Source: an uncultured Emergencia sp.
GTDB taxonomy: Bacteria; Bacillota; Clostridia; Peptostreptococcales; Anaerovoracaceae
Reading direction: 5' to 3'
DNA length: 49,793 bases
Assembly: GCA_937997955.1 (NCBI GenBank)
Contig: CALLDR010000158.1
Span: 1 to 49,793 of the forward strand
The notes under the pieces were generated by a model. It was not told the DNA's origin. It worked only from the letters and a program-made list of their open reading frames with translations, and did no database searches. Shown here piece after piece: positions 1-7,053 of this stretch. The stretch's first letter is position 1. Every line of letters begins with the position of its first letter. Made by a program: the position numbers and the translations under genes.

Positions 1-53
1 CGTCGACCTCCAGCGTGACAGGCTGGCATTCTAACCAACTGAACTACCAGGCC
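1..53 (-). tRNA. tRNA-Asp (GTC), cut by the window edge
   Basis: Read on the minus strand, the acceptor strand GGCCTGG (plus 47-53) is followed by TA, a D arm GTTCAGTTGGTTAGAAT and an anticodon stem-loop whose loop CTGTCAC places GTC in the anticodon. The 3' half (T arm and acceptor 3' strand) lies outside the window. It is the last visible member of a minus-strand tRNA operon that begins with tRNA-Met and tRNA-Val. Confidence 0.93.
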
Positions 54-65
54 GCATTGTTTGTC

Positions 66-165
66 TATTTCGCACACTGCTGCGTTACTGCTCCTTCGCT
101 CCTCGGTTACGTACCGAAGTACGCGCCCTCGTCGCTCAGTCACGCGCCTTGCATTGAGCGAAATA
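66..165. repeat. Large imperfect palindrome between tRNA genes
   Basis: The 173 bases between tRNA-Asp and tRNA-Val hold an inverted repeat. TATTTCGC at 66-73 matches GCGAAATA at 158-165, and the arms continue imperfectly inward (GCACACTGCTGCG against CGCGCCTTGCATTG). The centre carries a small hairpin, CGGTTACGTACCG at 104-116. No coding sequence is convincing here. It looks like a short mobile or REP/MITE-type element lodged in the tRNA operon, which is an inference. A structured tRNA spacer is the alternative. Confidence 0.55.
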
Positions 166-226
166 TCCTGTGCAGCTCATGTGTACAAATTGCCTCATGG
201 ACTGCGCTTGCTTCGATCTGAAACAA

Positions 227-302
227 TGGTGGGCGTTATAGGGCTCGAACCTATGACCCCCTGCTTGTAAGGCAGGTGCTCTCCCAGCTGAGCTAAACGC
301 CC
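227..302 (-). tRNA. tRNA-Val (TAC), CCA encoded
   Basis: On the minus strand the gene starts GGGCGTTTAGCTCAG. The anticodon stem CCTGC/GCAGG encloses the loop CTTACAA (anticodon TAC), the T arm contains GGTTCGAGCC, and the acceptor closes with AACGCCC, discriminator A and an encoded CCA at 227-229. It lies 9 bases downstream of tRNA-Met in the same operon. Confidence 0.96.
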
Positions 303-311
303 ATAAAAAAA

Positions 312-388
312 TGGTAGCGGCGAGTGGAGTCGAACCACCGACCTTCCGGGTATGAACCGGACGCTCTAGCCAACTAAGCTACACCGCC
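312..388 (-). tRNA. tRNA-Met (CAT), elongator type
   Basis: On the minus strand the gene starts GGCGGTGTAGCTTAG. The anticodon stem TCCGG/CCGGA holds the loop TTCATAC (anticodon CAT), and CCA is encoded at 312-314. The GGCGGTG acceptor start and the lack of the three G-C pairs of initiator tRNA favour elongator tRNA-Met. A tRNA-Ile with modified CAT is less likely. It is the first gene of the tRNA operon. Confidence 0.93.
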
Positions 389-427
389 ACGCGATTTGCT
401 TGATCCTTTCAAATCACTGCAAGAAAT

Positions 428-456
428 ATATTACCAGAACGCGATAGCTTTGTCAA
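428..456 (-). promoter_or_regulatory. Promoter of the tRNA operon
   Basis: The minus strand shows TTGACA-like TTGACA (plus 451-456), a 17-base spacer and TAATAT (plus 428-433), with TGG directly before the -10. It lies 40 bases upstream of tRNA-Met. An A/T-rich stretch at 455-490 sits upstream of the -35. Confidence 0.8.
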
Positions 457-581
457 CAACTTTTTTAAACTTTTTTCGATTTTTTCCCGATGAGCCGGCA
501 GGACCCTAAGCAGAGCCCAAGTGCCCCTTTGCCGCGTTCATTTACCAGCGGCTTTACCTGCGCCGCCGTCTATACCTTGTT

Positions 582-851
582 CTATACCTTGTACAGTTCC
601 CACCGATATTGCCCCACGATATACTTCAGCTGGTAGATGCATTCCCGATCCAGGATCTTCGACTGACAGGTATAGATCAGCGCGTCGATCCCTGCGATCC
701 GGCTCTCCTCCACCGTCTGTATCTGCTCAACGATCACTTCCACCTTTTCGCCCGAGTCCCGGTAAAACCTCCACTTATACGGCACCGGCTTCTTGCTCCG
801 GTCAGAGCTGAAGGTAGCGATCATCGCGATAGGCTTTGCCACGATCTTCAC
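582..851 (-). CDS. Small SOS-operon partner of the Y-family polymerase, unknown function
   Basis: This 89-residue protein starts inside the stop of the polymerase gene (ATGA overlap), so the two are translationally coupled and share the SOS promoter. It is rich in predicted strands and mixes basic (KIVAKPIAMIA) and acidic segments. It contains one cysteine and a C-terminal YRWELYKV. From memory, small proteins of this kind often follow dinB-like genes in Clostridia, but I cannot assign a family or function. Its position suggests a role in, or regulation of, translesion synthesis. The last codons are echoed in an adjacent direct repeat (CTATACCTTGT at 570 and 582). Confidence 0.8.
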   Translation of the reverse strand: MKIVAKPIAMIATFSSDRSKKPVPYKWRFYRDSGEKVEVIVEQIQTVEESRIAGIDALIYTCQSKILDRECIYQLKYIVGQYRWELYKV

Positions 852-2098
852 AATTTATATCCTCCCATCATCATATAATTCCCGTCGTTGACGCCGCCCT
901 CCAGCGGCTTCATGTCCGTATTGGCAAAGGTACCCCGGTAGATAGCGGTCTGGCCAAACCTGGCCCGTATCTGGTCCACCACCCGGTTCAGCGCTTCATC
1001 CTCCGGCAGCTTTTCAAAATCAAAGACCGACAGCTGGTATTCATCGGTCCGCACGAACTCCGACAGCCTTACGCCCAGCTGTCGTATCGGCTCCCCTTTC
1101 CAGCATTCCTCAAAGAGCCTGCAGACATACCGATAGATCTTTGTCGTATCGTCGGTAAAAAACGGAAGCTGTATCTGGTGCGTATATCGGACAAAGCTGG
1201 CCGCCTTCACACTGACGCCTATCAGAGACGCTTTGCACCCCTGTCTCCGCAGCCGCCCGGCAACGCGGTCCGTCAAAGACAGAAGATATTCCTCCGCCTC
1301 CAGACGGTTCAGCACGTCCGCGGGCAGCGTCATGCTGTTGCTCAGGCCCTTCTGGATGATCTCGCCATTGGGGATCACCCGGTCGCCGTCGATCCCGTTG
1401 GCATATTCCCATATCAGCTGTCCATGGCTCTTCAAAAGACCGCGCAGCAAAGCTCTATCGGCCCGCGCCAGATCGCCGATGGTTCTGATATTGATCTTTT
1501 CCAGCTTCCGCACGGACGCCCGTCCCACCATGAACAGTTCCCCCACCGGCAGCGGCCACAGCTTTTCCTCCAGATCCCGGCGCGTCAGCAGGGTATGCAC
1601 CTTGTCCGGCTTTGACAGCTCTCCCGCCATCTTTGCCAGCAGCTTGTTTGCGCCTACGCCGATATTGACGGTAAACCCCAGCTCATCTCGCATCCGGTCT
1701 TTGATCTCAAAGGCGGCCTTCTCCGCCGGGCCAAACCGTTCCTCGCAGGATGAAAAATCGACAAAGCACTCGTCGACACTGTACCGCTGGATCAAAGGAG
1801 AATACTCATACAAAACATCATACATAGCGTCGCTGCAGGCCAGGTACAGATCATAATCCGGCGGAAACACCAAAAGCTCCGGGCATCTCTGGCGCGCCTC
1901 AAAGAGGCTCTCCCCCGTTCCAATCTTATACGCCTTAGCCGGAATGGACTTTGCCAGAATGATGCCGTGCCGGTTCTCCGGATCTCCCGCGATGACCGCC
2001 GGCACAGTCCGAAGGTCCAAAGGATATCCCTTTTCCAAAAGGTCCACCGCCGTCCAGCTCAGATACGCCGAATTGGCGTCCACGTGCAGGACTCTCAT
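848..2098 (-). CDS. dinB: Y-family translesion DNA polymerase (Pol IV / DinB-UvrX type)
   Basis: This 416-residue error-prone polymerase copies past damaged bases during the SOS response. The fingers-palm start MRVLHVDANSAY supplies catalytic D7 and the Y12 steric gate, and YSVDE supplies D109/E110. A helix-hairpin-helix thumb and a little-finger domain follow. QLSVF near the C terminus is a textbook beta-clamp binding motif. The start at 2098 was chosen because GGAGGTGGGAGCT precedes it, and an upstream extension would run through the promoter and LexA box. It is the first gene of a two-gene SOS operon. Confidence 0.95.
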   Translation of the reverse strand: MRVLHVDANSAYLSWTAVDLLEKGYPLDLRTVPAVIAGDPENRHGIILAKSIPAKAYKIGTGESLFEARQRCPELLVFPPDYDLYLACSDAMYDVLYEYSPLIQRYSVDECFVDFSSCEERFGPAEKAAFEIKDRMRDELGFTVNIGVGANKLLAKMAGELSKPDKVHTLLTRRDLEEKLWPLPVGELFMVGRASVRKLEKINIRTIGDLARADRALLRGLLKSHGQLIWEYANGIDGDRVIPNGEIIQKGLSNSMTLPADVLNRLEAEEYLLSLTDRVAGRLRRQGCKASLIGVSVKAASFVRYTHQIQLPFFTDDTTKIYRYVCRLFEECWKGEPIRQLGVRLSEFVRTDEYQLSVFDFEKLPEDEALNRVVDQIRARFGQTAIYRGTFANTDMKPLEGGVNDGNYMMMGGYKL

Positions 2099-2115
2099 AG
2101 CTCCCACCTCCAAAA

Positions 2116-2127
2116 GAACATATGTTC
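2116..2127 (-). promoter_or_regulatory. LexA (SOS) operator in the dinB leader
   Basis: GAACATATGTTC matches the Bacillota LexA box (consensus CGAACNNNNGTTCG without the outer bases). It is embedded in a longer perfect palindrome, AAAAGAACATATGTTCTTTT, at 2112-2131. It sits just downstream of the -10 and directly before the ribosome site, so bound LexA would block transcript initiation or escape. Confidence 0.87.
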
Positions 2128-2139
2128 TTTTATGAGTCC

Positions 2140-2168
2140 AGTATACCACCTGCCCGCCCCTTTTGCAA
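2140..2168 (-). promoter_or_regulatory. Promoter of the dinB operon
   Basis: On the minus strand TTGCAA (plus 2163-2168), a 17-base spacer ending TGG and TATACT (plus 2140-2145) form a good sigma-A promoter. The predicted start lies about 5 bases upstream of the LexA palindrome. Confidence 0.78.
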
Positions 2169-2326
2169 GAGCCAATGCTTGCCAAAAAGGCACTTCCCGC
2201 GGTACCCTTTCCCGCGGCGCGCAATTTTCCGGCCAAACTTTGCCCGCCGCCCGCCAAAATTTATCGATCAAAATTTTGACAGCAAAAACGCAGCGGCGGC
2301 CTGACACGGTCCGGCGGTCTGAAAAA

Positions 2327-2355
2327 TTGACACCTTCGCTTCTCTTCTATATAAT
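2327..2355 (+). promoter_or_regulatory. Promoter of the MBL hydrolase gene
   Basis: TTGACA (2327-2332), exactly 17 bases, then TATAAT (2350-2355): a perfect consensus promoter. The ribosome site AAGGAGTG and the ATG at 2385 follow within 35 bases, so the leader is short. Confidence 0.88.
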
Positions 2356-2384
2356 ATACGTATCAAAAAACAAGGAGTGAAAAA

Positions 2385-3215
2385 ATGAAATTCACCATAC
2401 TGATCGACAACAAAACAGAGCGGGCCGACTGCCGCGCCGAATGGGGACTGGCGATTTTGATCGAAAGCCAGGGAGAAAAGATTTTGTTCGACACCGGGGC
2501 GTCCGCCATGTTTGCGGAAAACGCCAAAGCCAGAGGCATCGATCTGGCCGACGTGGACGCCCTGGTCATCAGCCACGGCCACTTTGACCACACCGGCGGC
2601 GTGGAAGCCTTCGCCGCGCAAAACGCCCACGCGCCCATCTATCTTCACGAGGAGGCCCTCTATGTCACCTATGGGCAGACACACGGCGTCATGGACGACT
2701 ACAACTGCGGCATCCTCTGGGACGATGACCTGCACGAAAAACTGCGGCCCCGTCTGCGGCTGACAAAAGGACTGCGGCAAATCAGCAGCCGCGCGTGGAT
2801 CGCCGGCAATATTCCCTCCATGGAAGAATATCCTCCGACAGAGAACTTTTTCCGCCAACTCGTCTCAGATCCGTTCATCGAACCTGACCCTATGAATCAC
2901 GAACAGTGCCTCATCGTCGAAGAAGACGGCAGGCTCCACGTATTCTCCGGCTGCAGCCACAAAGGCGTCATACCCATCCTTACCCACGTAAAACAGCTGT
3001 TTCCGGACAAAAAGATCTCCGGCCTCGTCGCGGGTATGCACCTTTACGCGCTCCCGAAGGACCAGCGCAGCCGTATCATCGACCGCCTTGAAGCCTTTGG
3101 TCTGGACTACGCCGCGCCCCTGCACTGCACCGGCATGGACGCTATCGTAGATCTGAAGATCAAAATGGGCGATAGATGCAAGATCCTTACGGCCGGAAAA
3201 ACCTTCTCCATATAA
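2385..3215 (+). CDS. Metallo-beta-lactamase-fold hydrolase (COG1237-like)
   Basis: This is a 276-residue cytoplasmic protein with the metal-binding motif SHGHFDHTGG (H64, H66, D68, H69). Later metal ligands are plausible in SGCSHKG and in LHCTG near the C terminus. The order of motifs resembles the MBL group annotated as 7,8-dihydropterin-6-methyl-4-(beta-D-ribofuranosyl)-aminobenzene-5'-phosphate synthase-like, but bacterial members have no firm substrate. It is a single-gene unit with its own consensus promoter, and AAGGAGTG stands 8 bases before the ATG. Confidence 0.85.
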   Translation: MKFTILIDNKTERADCRAEWGLAILIESQGEKILFDTGASAMFAENAKARGIDLADVDALVISHGHFDHTGGVEAFAAQNAHAPIYLHEEALYVTYGQTHGVMDDYNCGILWDDDLHEKLRPRLRLTKGLRQISSRAWIAGNIPSMEEYPPTENFFRQLVSDPFIEPDPMNHEQCLIVEEDGRLHVFSGCSHKGVIPILTHVKQLFPDKKISGLVAGMHLYALPKDQRSRIIDRLEAFGLDYAAPLHCTGMDAIVDLKIKMGDRCKILTAGKTFSI

Positions 3216-3346
3216 AACACACGGCGGCCTGACGGGCCACAAGAGCCATACCCTGACGAGTCACACTCGGGAAAGTCTTCGGACAAAACGCGATTCACCG
3301 CAGTGTACGCCATGGTGTACGCGAAATAATACATAGCGAGACAGCG

Positions 3347-3537
3347 CTGACAGATTCAGAGGAAATTCTGTTTTCTGTCAGCATTACGACTCATAAAAGC
3401 CAAAAAAGCGCAATCAACGGCCAGAAAATTTGACAGAATTGACAGATTCCAAAGGATTTGTCACGCTTGTCAGCGTTTTGCGAGATTTTGCTGACAAAAC
3501 TGACACAAATCTAAAATATTGTCAATTTTGTCAATAT
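3347..3537. repeat. Structured interspersed repeat, copy A
   Basis: This gene-free stretch downstream of sfsA is full of TGACA and TGTCA. CTGACAGA (3347-3354) pairs with TCTGTCAG around an 18-base loop. A second group, TTGACAGAATTGACAGATTC...GGATTTGTCA, forms another inverted pair, followed by CTGACAAAACTGACA and TTGTCAATTTTGTCAA. A related sequence stands at 49619-49740. The rest of 3216-3346 contains only a short repeat, GTGTACGC. Confidence 0.65.
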
Positions 3538-3545
3538 CCACGCTG

Positions 3546-4247
3546 TTACAAATACACCGGTATCTCCTGATCCAGCGCCAGGCCGTCCGTCCACACGCGG
3601 CAGTCCCGTGCCATGACGCAGACGCCTTTTTTTGACGCCTCCCGCAGCGCGTCGCCGAAGGCCTGATGGGTCCGGTCGTTAGGTTCAAACCGACGCACGC
3701 CCTTCATCTGTATGACGAACAGGACGTAGGCCCGGTATCCCTGAGACACGGCCGCCGCCAGCTCCTGCACATGCTTGACGCCCCGCTCCGTAGGCGCGTC
3801 GGGAAATCTGGCCGTGCCGCCCTCTTCCAGGGTCACGCCTTTGACCTCCAGCCAGCCGCCCTGGCCGTCCTTATCCTCTACATAAAAATCAAAACGGGAT
3901 CCGCCGTAGGTCTTCTCCCGCTGGACCTTTGCCAGCGGTCCCATGCCCGGCAGCTGCAGCGCGCCCGACAAAAGGGCCTCTTCACAGACTTTGTTCGGCG
4001 CCTGGGAGTCCATGTTTATCAAAAGGTCTCCTTTCCGAACCCCGATCAAAGAGTACCGCAGCTTGCGGCTCCCCATGCGTCCTTCAAAGTCCTCCAGCCA
4101 TACCTCCGCCCCCGGCAGCAAAAGTTCCCGGCAGCGGCCCGTGTTCTTCACGTGAGCCCGGACGGGCTGCCCGTCTATCTCCACTTCAGCGATAAACCGG
4201 TTCGGCCGGGCGATAAAATTTCCTTTACACATATTTTCATATTTCAT
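3546..4247 (-). CDS. sfsA: SfsA family DNA/RNA nuclease
   Basis: At 233 residues this is the usual length for the family first named 'sugar fermentation stimulation protein'. It begins MKYENMCKGNFIARPNRFIAEVEIDG, with the typical RVKNTGRC-like AHVKNTGRCREL. Then comes the conserved PD-(D/E)XK-like nuclease core RFDFYVED...WLEVKGVTLEEGGTARFPDAPTERG, which supplies D and E-x-K metal residues. The SfsA N-terminal OB fold occupies about residues 12-80. The role in E. coli is reported as a nuclease, and the role here is unknown. It is a single-gene unit that ends next to the structured repeat. Confidence 0.93.
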   Translation of the reverse strand: MKYENMCKGNFIARPNRFIAEVEIDGQPVRAHVKNTGRCRELLLPGAEVWLEDFEGRMGSRKLRYSLIGVRKGDLLINMDSQAPNKVCEEALLSGALQLPGMGPLAKVQREKTYGGSRFDFYVEDKDGQGGWLEVKGVTLEEGGTARFPDAPTERGVKHVQELAAAVSQGYRAYVLFVIQMKGVRRFEPNDRTHQAFGDALREASKKGVCVMARDCRVWTDGLALDQEIPVYL

Positions 4248-4270
4248 GGATTGTATTTTAGCAGAAATTC

Positions 4271-4434
4271 CAGTATAATGGAAGGGTCGATTGGAAGTTT
4301 TAAACTTTCCTGCGGCGTTGCCGCAAGGTTCCTTCCATTGAATTGCGGCTCGCGATTCTGTATTCAGCGGTATCGCCGCAGTATAATGGAAGGGTCGATT
4401 AGAAGTTTTAAACTTTTCTGCGGCGTTGCCGCAA
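4271..4434. repeat. Duplicated 56-bp hairpin block upstream of lgt
   Basis: A 56-base block beginning CAGTATAATGGAAGGG and ending TGCCGCAA occurs at 4271-4326 and again at 4379-4434, 108 bases apart, with only two differences. Each copy carries TATAAT, a hairpin around AAGTTTTAAACTT and a second hairpin TGCGGCGTTGCCGCA. The two differences (G to A and C to T) fall on opposite sides of the first hairpin and preserve the pair. The second copy abuts the lgt ribosome site, so this is probably its leader or promoter. Confidence 0.75.
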
Positions 4435-4468
4435 AATGTCGACGAGTATTTTACAAAGGGGAGATTTT

Positions 4469-5218
4469 ATGAAAGCACCAGATCCGGTAGCGTTCACTTT
4501 GTTCGGATTGGACATCAGATGGTATGGCATCCTCATCGGACTCGGATTTGTCATCGCCATTCTTTTATGCTATAAACGGGCACCGAAACACGGTATCCAA
4601 AGCGACCACATTTTGGACTTCGCCATATTCCTGATCCCTGCCGCCATCATCGGCGCAAGGGCTTACTATGTGATCTTCAGCTGGGAAAACTACGCGGGAG
4701 ACATCGGCAAGATCCTGGACATCCGCAGCGGCGGGCTGGCCATCCACGGCGGCATCATCGCGGGCATCATCGTAGGCGTCTGCGTCTGCAAATACAGAAA
4801 GATCAACTTTTTAGAGCTGGCCGATTTGGTATTTCCGACAGTGGCGCTGGCCCAGTCCATCGGCAGATGGGGAAACTTCTTCAATTCGGAAGCCCACGGC
4901 GGCCCTACGGATCTTCCGTGGGCCATCTACGCGGACGGACAGTATGTCCACCCGACGTTCCTGTACGAATCCCTGTGGTGCCTGGCCCTGTTCATCTTTT
5001 TGATATGGCTGGACCGGCGGCGCAGCTTTCCGGGACAGATCGGCTGCCTGTACGGCATGCTCTACTCCCTGGAGCGGGGACTTGTGGAGCAGCTGCGGAC
5101 GGACAGCCTGATGATCGGCCCGTTCAAACAGGCCCAGGTGCTGAGCTTCTGCGTGTTCCTGTTCTGCCTGGCAGCATATATGATTTTGAGGAAGAAAGAA
5201 AAAGAAAAGAGGAGTTAA
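4469..5218 (+). CDS. lgt: Prolipoprotein diacylglyceryl transferase
   Basis: Lgt is an integral membrane enzyme that moves a diacylglyceryl group from phosphatidylglycerol to the lipobox cysteine of prelipoproteins. It has 249 residues and about seven membrane segments. The family signature GRWGNFFNSEAHGG (residues 132-145) includes the essential arginine. H93 in GGLAIHGG, and the YHPTFLYE-like YVHPTFLYES, are also typical. The start at 4469 follows AAAGGGGAG. Four bases separate its stop from ychF, so the two are probably co-transcribed. Confidence 0.96.
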   Translation: MKAPDPVAFTLFGLDIRWYGILIGLGFVIAILLCYKRAPKHGIQSDHILDFAIFLIPAAIIGARAYYVIFSWENYAGDIGKILDIRSGGLAIHGGIIAGIIVGVCVCKYRKINFLELADLVFPTVALAQSIGRWGNFFNSEAHGGPTDLPWAIYADGQYVHPTFLYESLWCLALFIFLIWLDRRRSFPGQIGCLYGMLYSLERGLVEQLRTDSLMIGPFKQAQVLSFCVFLFCLAAYMILRKKEKEKRS

Positions 5219-5222
5219 CAAT

Positions 5223-6317
5223 ATGAAATTAGGCATTGTCGGCCTTCCTAACGTAGGCAAAAGCACATTATTCAACGCAATTACCAAAGCTGGCGCGGAG
5301 GCGGCCAATTACCCGTTCTGCACCATCGAACCCAACATCGGCGTGGTAACGGTTCCCGATGAACGAATCCGCAATCTCCACGAGATCTACAATTCCAAGA
5401 AAACCGTCTACACCACCATCGAGTTCTGCGATATCGCGGGCCTGGTCAAAGGCGCGTCAAAGGGTGAGGGCCTCGGCAACAAGTTTCTGGGCCATATCCG
5501 TGAAGTCGCCGCCATCGTCCACGTGGTCAGATGCTTTGAGAACGACAATATCGTTCACGTCGACGGAAAGATCGATCCCCTCTCCGACATTGAGACCATT
5601 AATACAGAGCTGATTCTCTCCGATATGGAGATCCTGGAGCGCCGCATCACCAAAACCACGAAAAATCTGAAGGGCGACAAGTCTCTGCAGAAGGAGCTGG
5701 ATATCCTGAACCGGGTCAACGACTTCCTGGCGGAGGGCAAGTCCGCCAGAGCCATGGAGCTGGACGAGGAAGAGGCAGAGTTTGTCAAGAGTCTGGACCT
5801 GCTTTCCTACAAGCCGATCATCTATGTAGCCAACGTTTCCGAGGACGATGCCGCCGACGGTTCCGACAACCAGTACGTCAAAGCTGTCCGCGAATTTGCG
5901 GCCACAGAGGATGCGGAGGTCGTCGTCATCTGCGCCGAAATCGAACAGGAGATCTCCGAGCTGGATGACGATGAGAAAGCCATGTTCCTGGAAGAGCTGG
6001 GCATCAGCGAATCCGGCCTGGACAAGCTGATCAAAGCCTCCTACAACCTGCTGAACCTGATATCTTTCCTGACCGCCGGTGAGGACGAATGCCGCGCGTG
6101 GACCATCCGCAGAGGCACCAAAGCTCCGCAGGCCGCGGGCAAAATCCATACTGATTTTGAGAGAGGCTTCATCCGCGCCGAGACCATCGCCTACGACAAA
6201 TTCATCGAGTGCGGCGGCAACATGGCCACGGCCAAAGAAAAAGGCCTGCTCCGCTCCGAGGGCAAGGAATATGTGGTAAAGGACGGTGACATCATCACCT
6301 TCCTGTTCAACGTATAA
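5223..6317 (+). CDS. ychF: YchF/Obg-family redox-regulated ATPase
   Basis: This 364-residue P-loop protein of the Obg superfamily binds ATP rather than GTP and associates with ribosomes. G1 is GLPNVGKST (7-15), the switch region contains DIAGLVKGASKGEGLGN, and the usual NKxD is replaced by NVSED (about residue 202), the mark of ATP preference. A coiled-coil insert and the C-terminal TGS domain (about 280-364, ending DGDIITFLFNV) follow. AGGAGTTAACAAT sets the start, and the gene is coupled to lgt. Confidence 0.97.
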   Translation: MKLGIVGLPNVGKSTLFNAITKAGAEAANYPFCTIEPNIGVVTVPDERIRNLHEIYNSKKTVYTTIEFCDIAGLVKGASKGEGLGNKFLGHIREVAAIVHVVRCFENDNIVHVDGKIDPLSDIETINTELILSDMEILERRITKTTKNLKGDKSLQKELDILNRVNDFLAEGKSARAMELDEEEAEFVKSLDLLSYKPIIYVANVSEDDAADGSDNQYVKAVREFAATEDAEVVVICAEIEQEISELDDDEKAMFLEELGISESGLDKLIKASYNLLNLISFLTAGEDECRAWTIRRGTKAPQAAGKIHTDFERGFIRAETIAYDKFIECGGNMATAKEKGLLRSEGKEYVVKDGDIITFLFNV

Positions 6318-6325
6318 GCGCGTAC

Positions 6326-6354
6326 TTGTTTTTTCCTGAAATTAATAGTAAAAT
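6326..6354 (+). promoter_or_regulatory. Probable promoter of the PPOX gene
   Basis: TTGTTT (6326-6331), 17 bases and TAAAAT (6349-6354) stand just after the ychF stop and 38 bases before the next ATG. The -35 is weak (TTG only). Confidence 0.55.
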
Positions 6355-6391
6355 AGTACCAAGTCAATCAGAATCGAAAGGAGAAAACCAC

Positions 6392-6781
6392 ATGGAAAAG
6401 ATCATGGAATTTTTAAAAGAAGCGAAGCCTTGTTTTGTCGCTACCGCAGATGGAGACCAGCCATGCGTCCGTCCACAGGGTTTTACTATGGAGTACGACG
6501 GCAAGCTCTGCTACTGCACCGCTGACGAAAAGGAAACCTCCAAGCAGCTGAAGAAGAACCCGAAGGTCGAGATCGCAGCCTGCCAGGGGACCAAGTTCAT
6601 CCGTATCCGCGGCAAAGCTGAATTTCTCGCGGACGAAGGCGCGGCGAAAAAGGCGCTGGAAATGAGGCCTGCTCTGGAAAAAATGATCCGCCCGGGCAAA
6701 TTTGAAATCTTCGCTGTGACCGGCGGCACTGCTGTTATTGCGGATCTGGCTACTGGAGAAACAGAGACCATCGAGATTTAA
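6392..6781 (+). CDS. Pyridoxamine 5'-phosphate oxidase-like flavoprotein
   Basis: This is a 129-residue split-barrel protein of the PPOX class. Its MEKIMEFLKEAKPCFVATADGDQPCVRPQGF opening, in which the strand leads into an RP motif, resembles small FMN-binding oxidoreductases common in Clostridia. The likely role is reduction of an unidentified cofactor or xenobiotic. Too short for true PdxH, it also lacks the pyridoxal signature. The ATG at 6392 follows AAAGGAGAAAACC, and an upstream reading would start within the promoter. A strong terminator at 6981 follows after a gene-free 200 bases. Confidence 0.85.
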   Translation: MEKIMEFLKEAKPCFVATADGDQPCVRPQGFTMEYDGKLCYCTADEKETSKQLKKNPKVEIAACQGTKFIRIRGKAEFLADEGAAKKALEMRPALEKMIRPGKFEIFAVTGGTAVIADLATGETETIEI

Positions 6782-6980
6782 GATCAAAATCTAAGATAAA
6801 CTAAGATAAAGATCTAAGATTGAAATCTAAGATCCAAAGAGAGCTTAAAGAGATCCCCGTGAATGATCCCGGCCAAGGAAATGCTTGTAAAAAGGATTCC
6901 CCGCGGCCGCAGGCTCGATAAGGGATCACTTAAGAGAAGTACTTAAAAGAGTCACTTAAAAGCAATCAGCCTATAATAAT

Positions 6981-7009
6981 CCCCCGGCATAGCCGGGGGT
7001 TTTCTTTTT
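6981..7009 (+). terminator. Intrinsic terminator downstream of the PPOX gene
   Basis: CCCCCGGC-ATA-GCCGGGGG followed by TTTTCTTTTT. The 200 bases between the PPOX stop and this site hold no gene. They hold degenerate repeats of TCTAAGAT (6781-6835) and of ACTTAA-GAG (6926-6960). Confidence 0.92.
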
Positions 7010-7011
7010 AC

Positions 7012-7053
7012 AAAAAATCCTGAAGCCCATGGAAAAGGGATCAGGATTTTTTT
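7012..7053 (-). terminator. Terminator that includes the LysR stop codon
   Basis: AAAAAATCCTGA (7012-7023) pairs with TCAGGATTTTTTT (7041-7053). On the minus strand the right-hand arm contains the LysR stop codon TGA, so the hairpin starts in the last codons and ends in a T run. Together with the plus-strand terminator just upstream it isolates the two converging genes. Confidence 0.8.

Noticed and set aside
570..593. 12-base direct repeat CTATACCTTGT at the end of the small SOS gene
   Set aside because: It merely duplicates the final codons and stop. No wider structure is attached.
2099..2257. N-terminal extension of the dinB polymerase to 2257
   Set aside because: It would translate the promoter and LexA operator, and the start at 2098 has a perfect ribosome site and matches the family N terminus.
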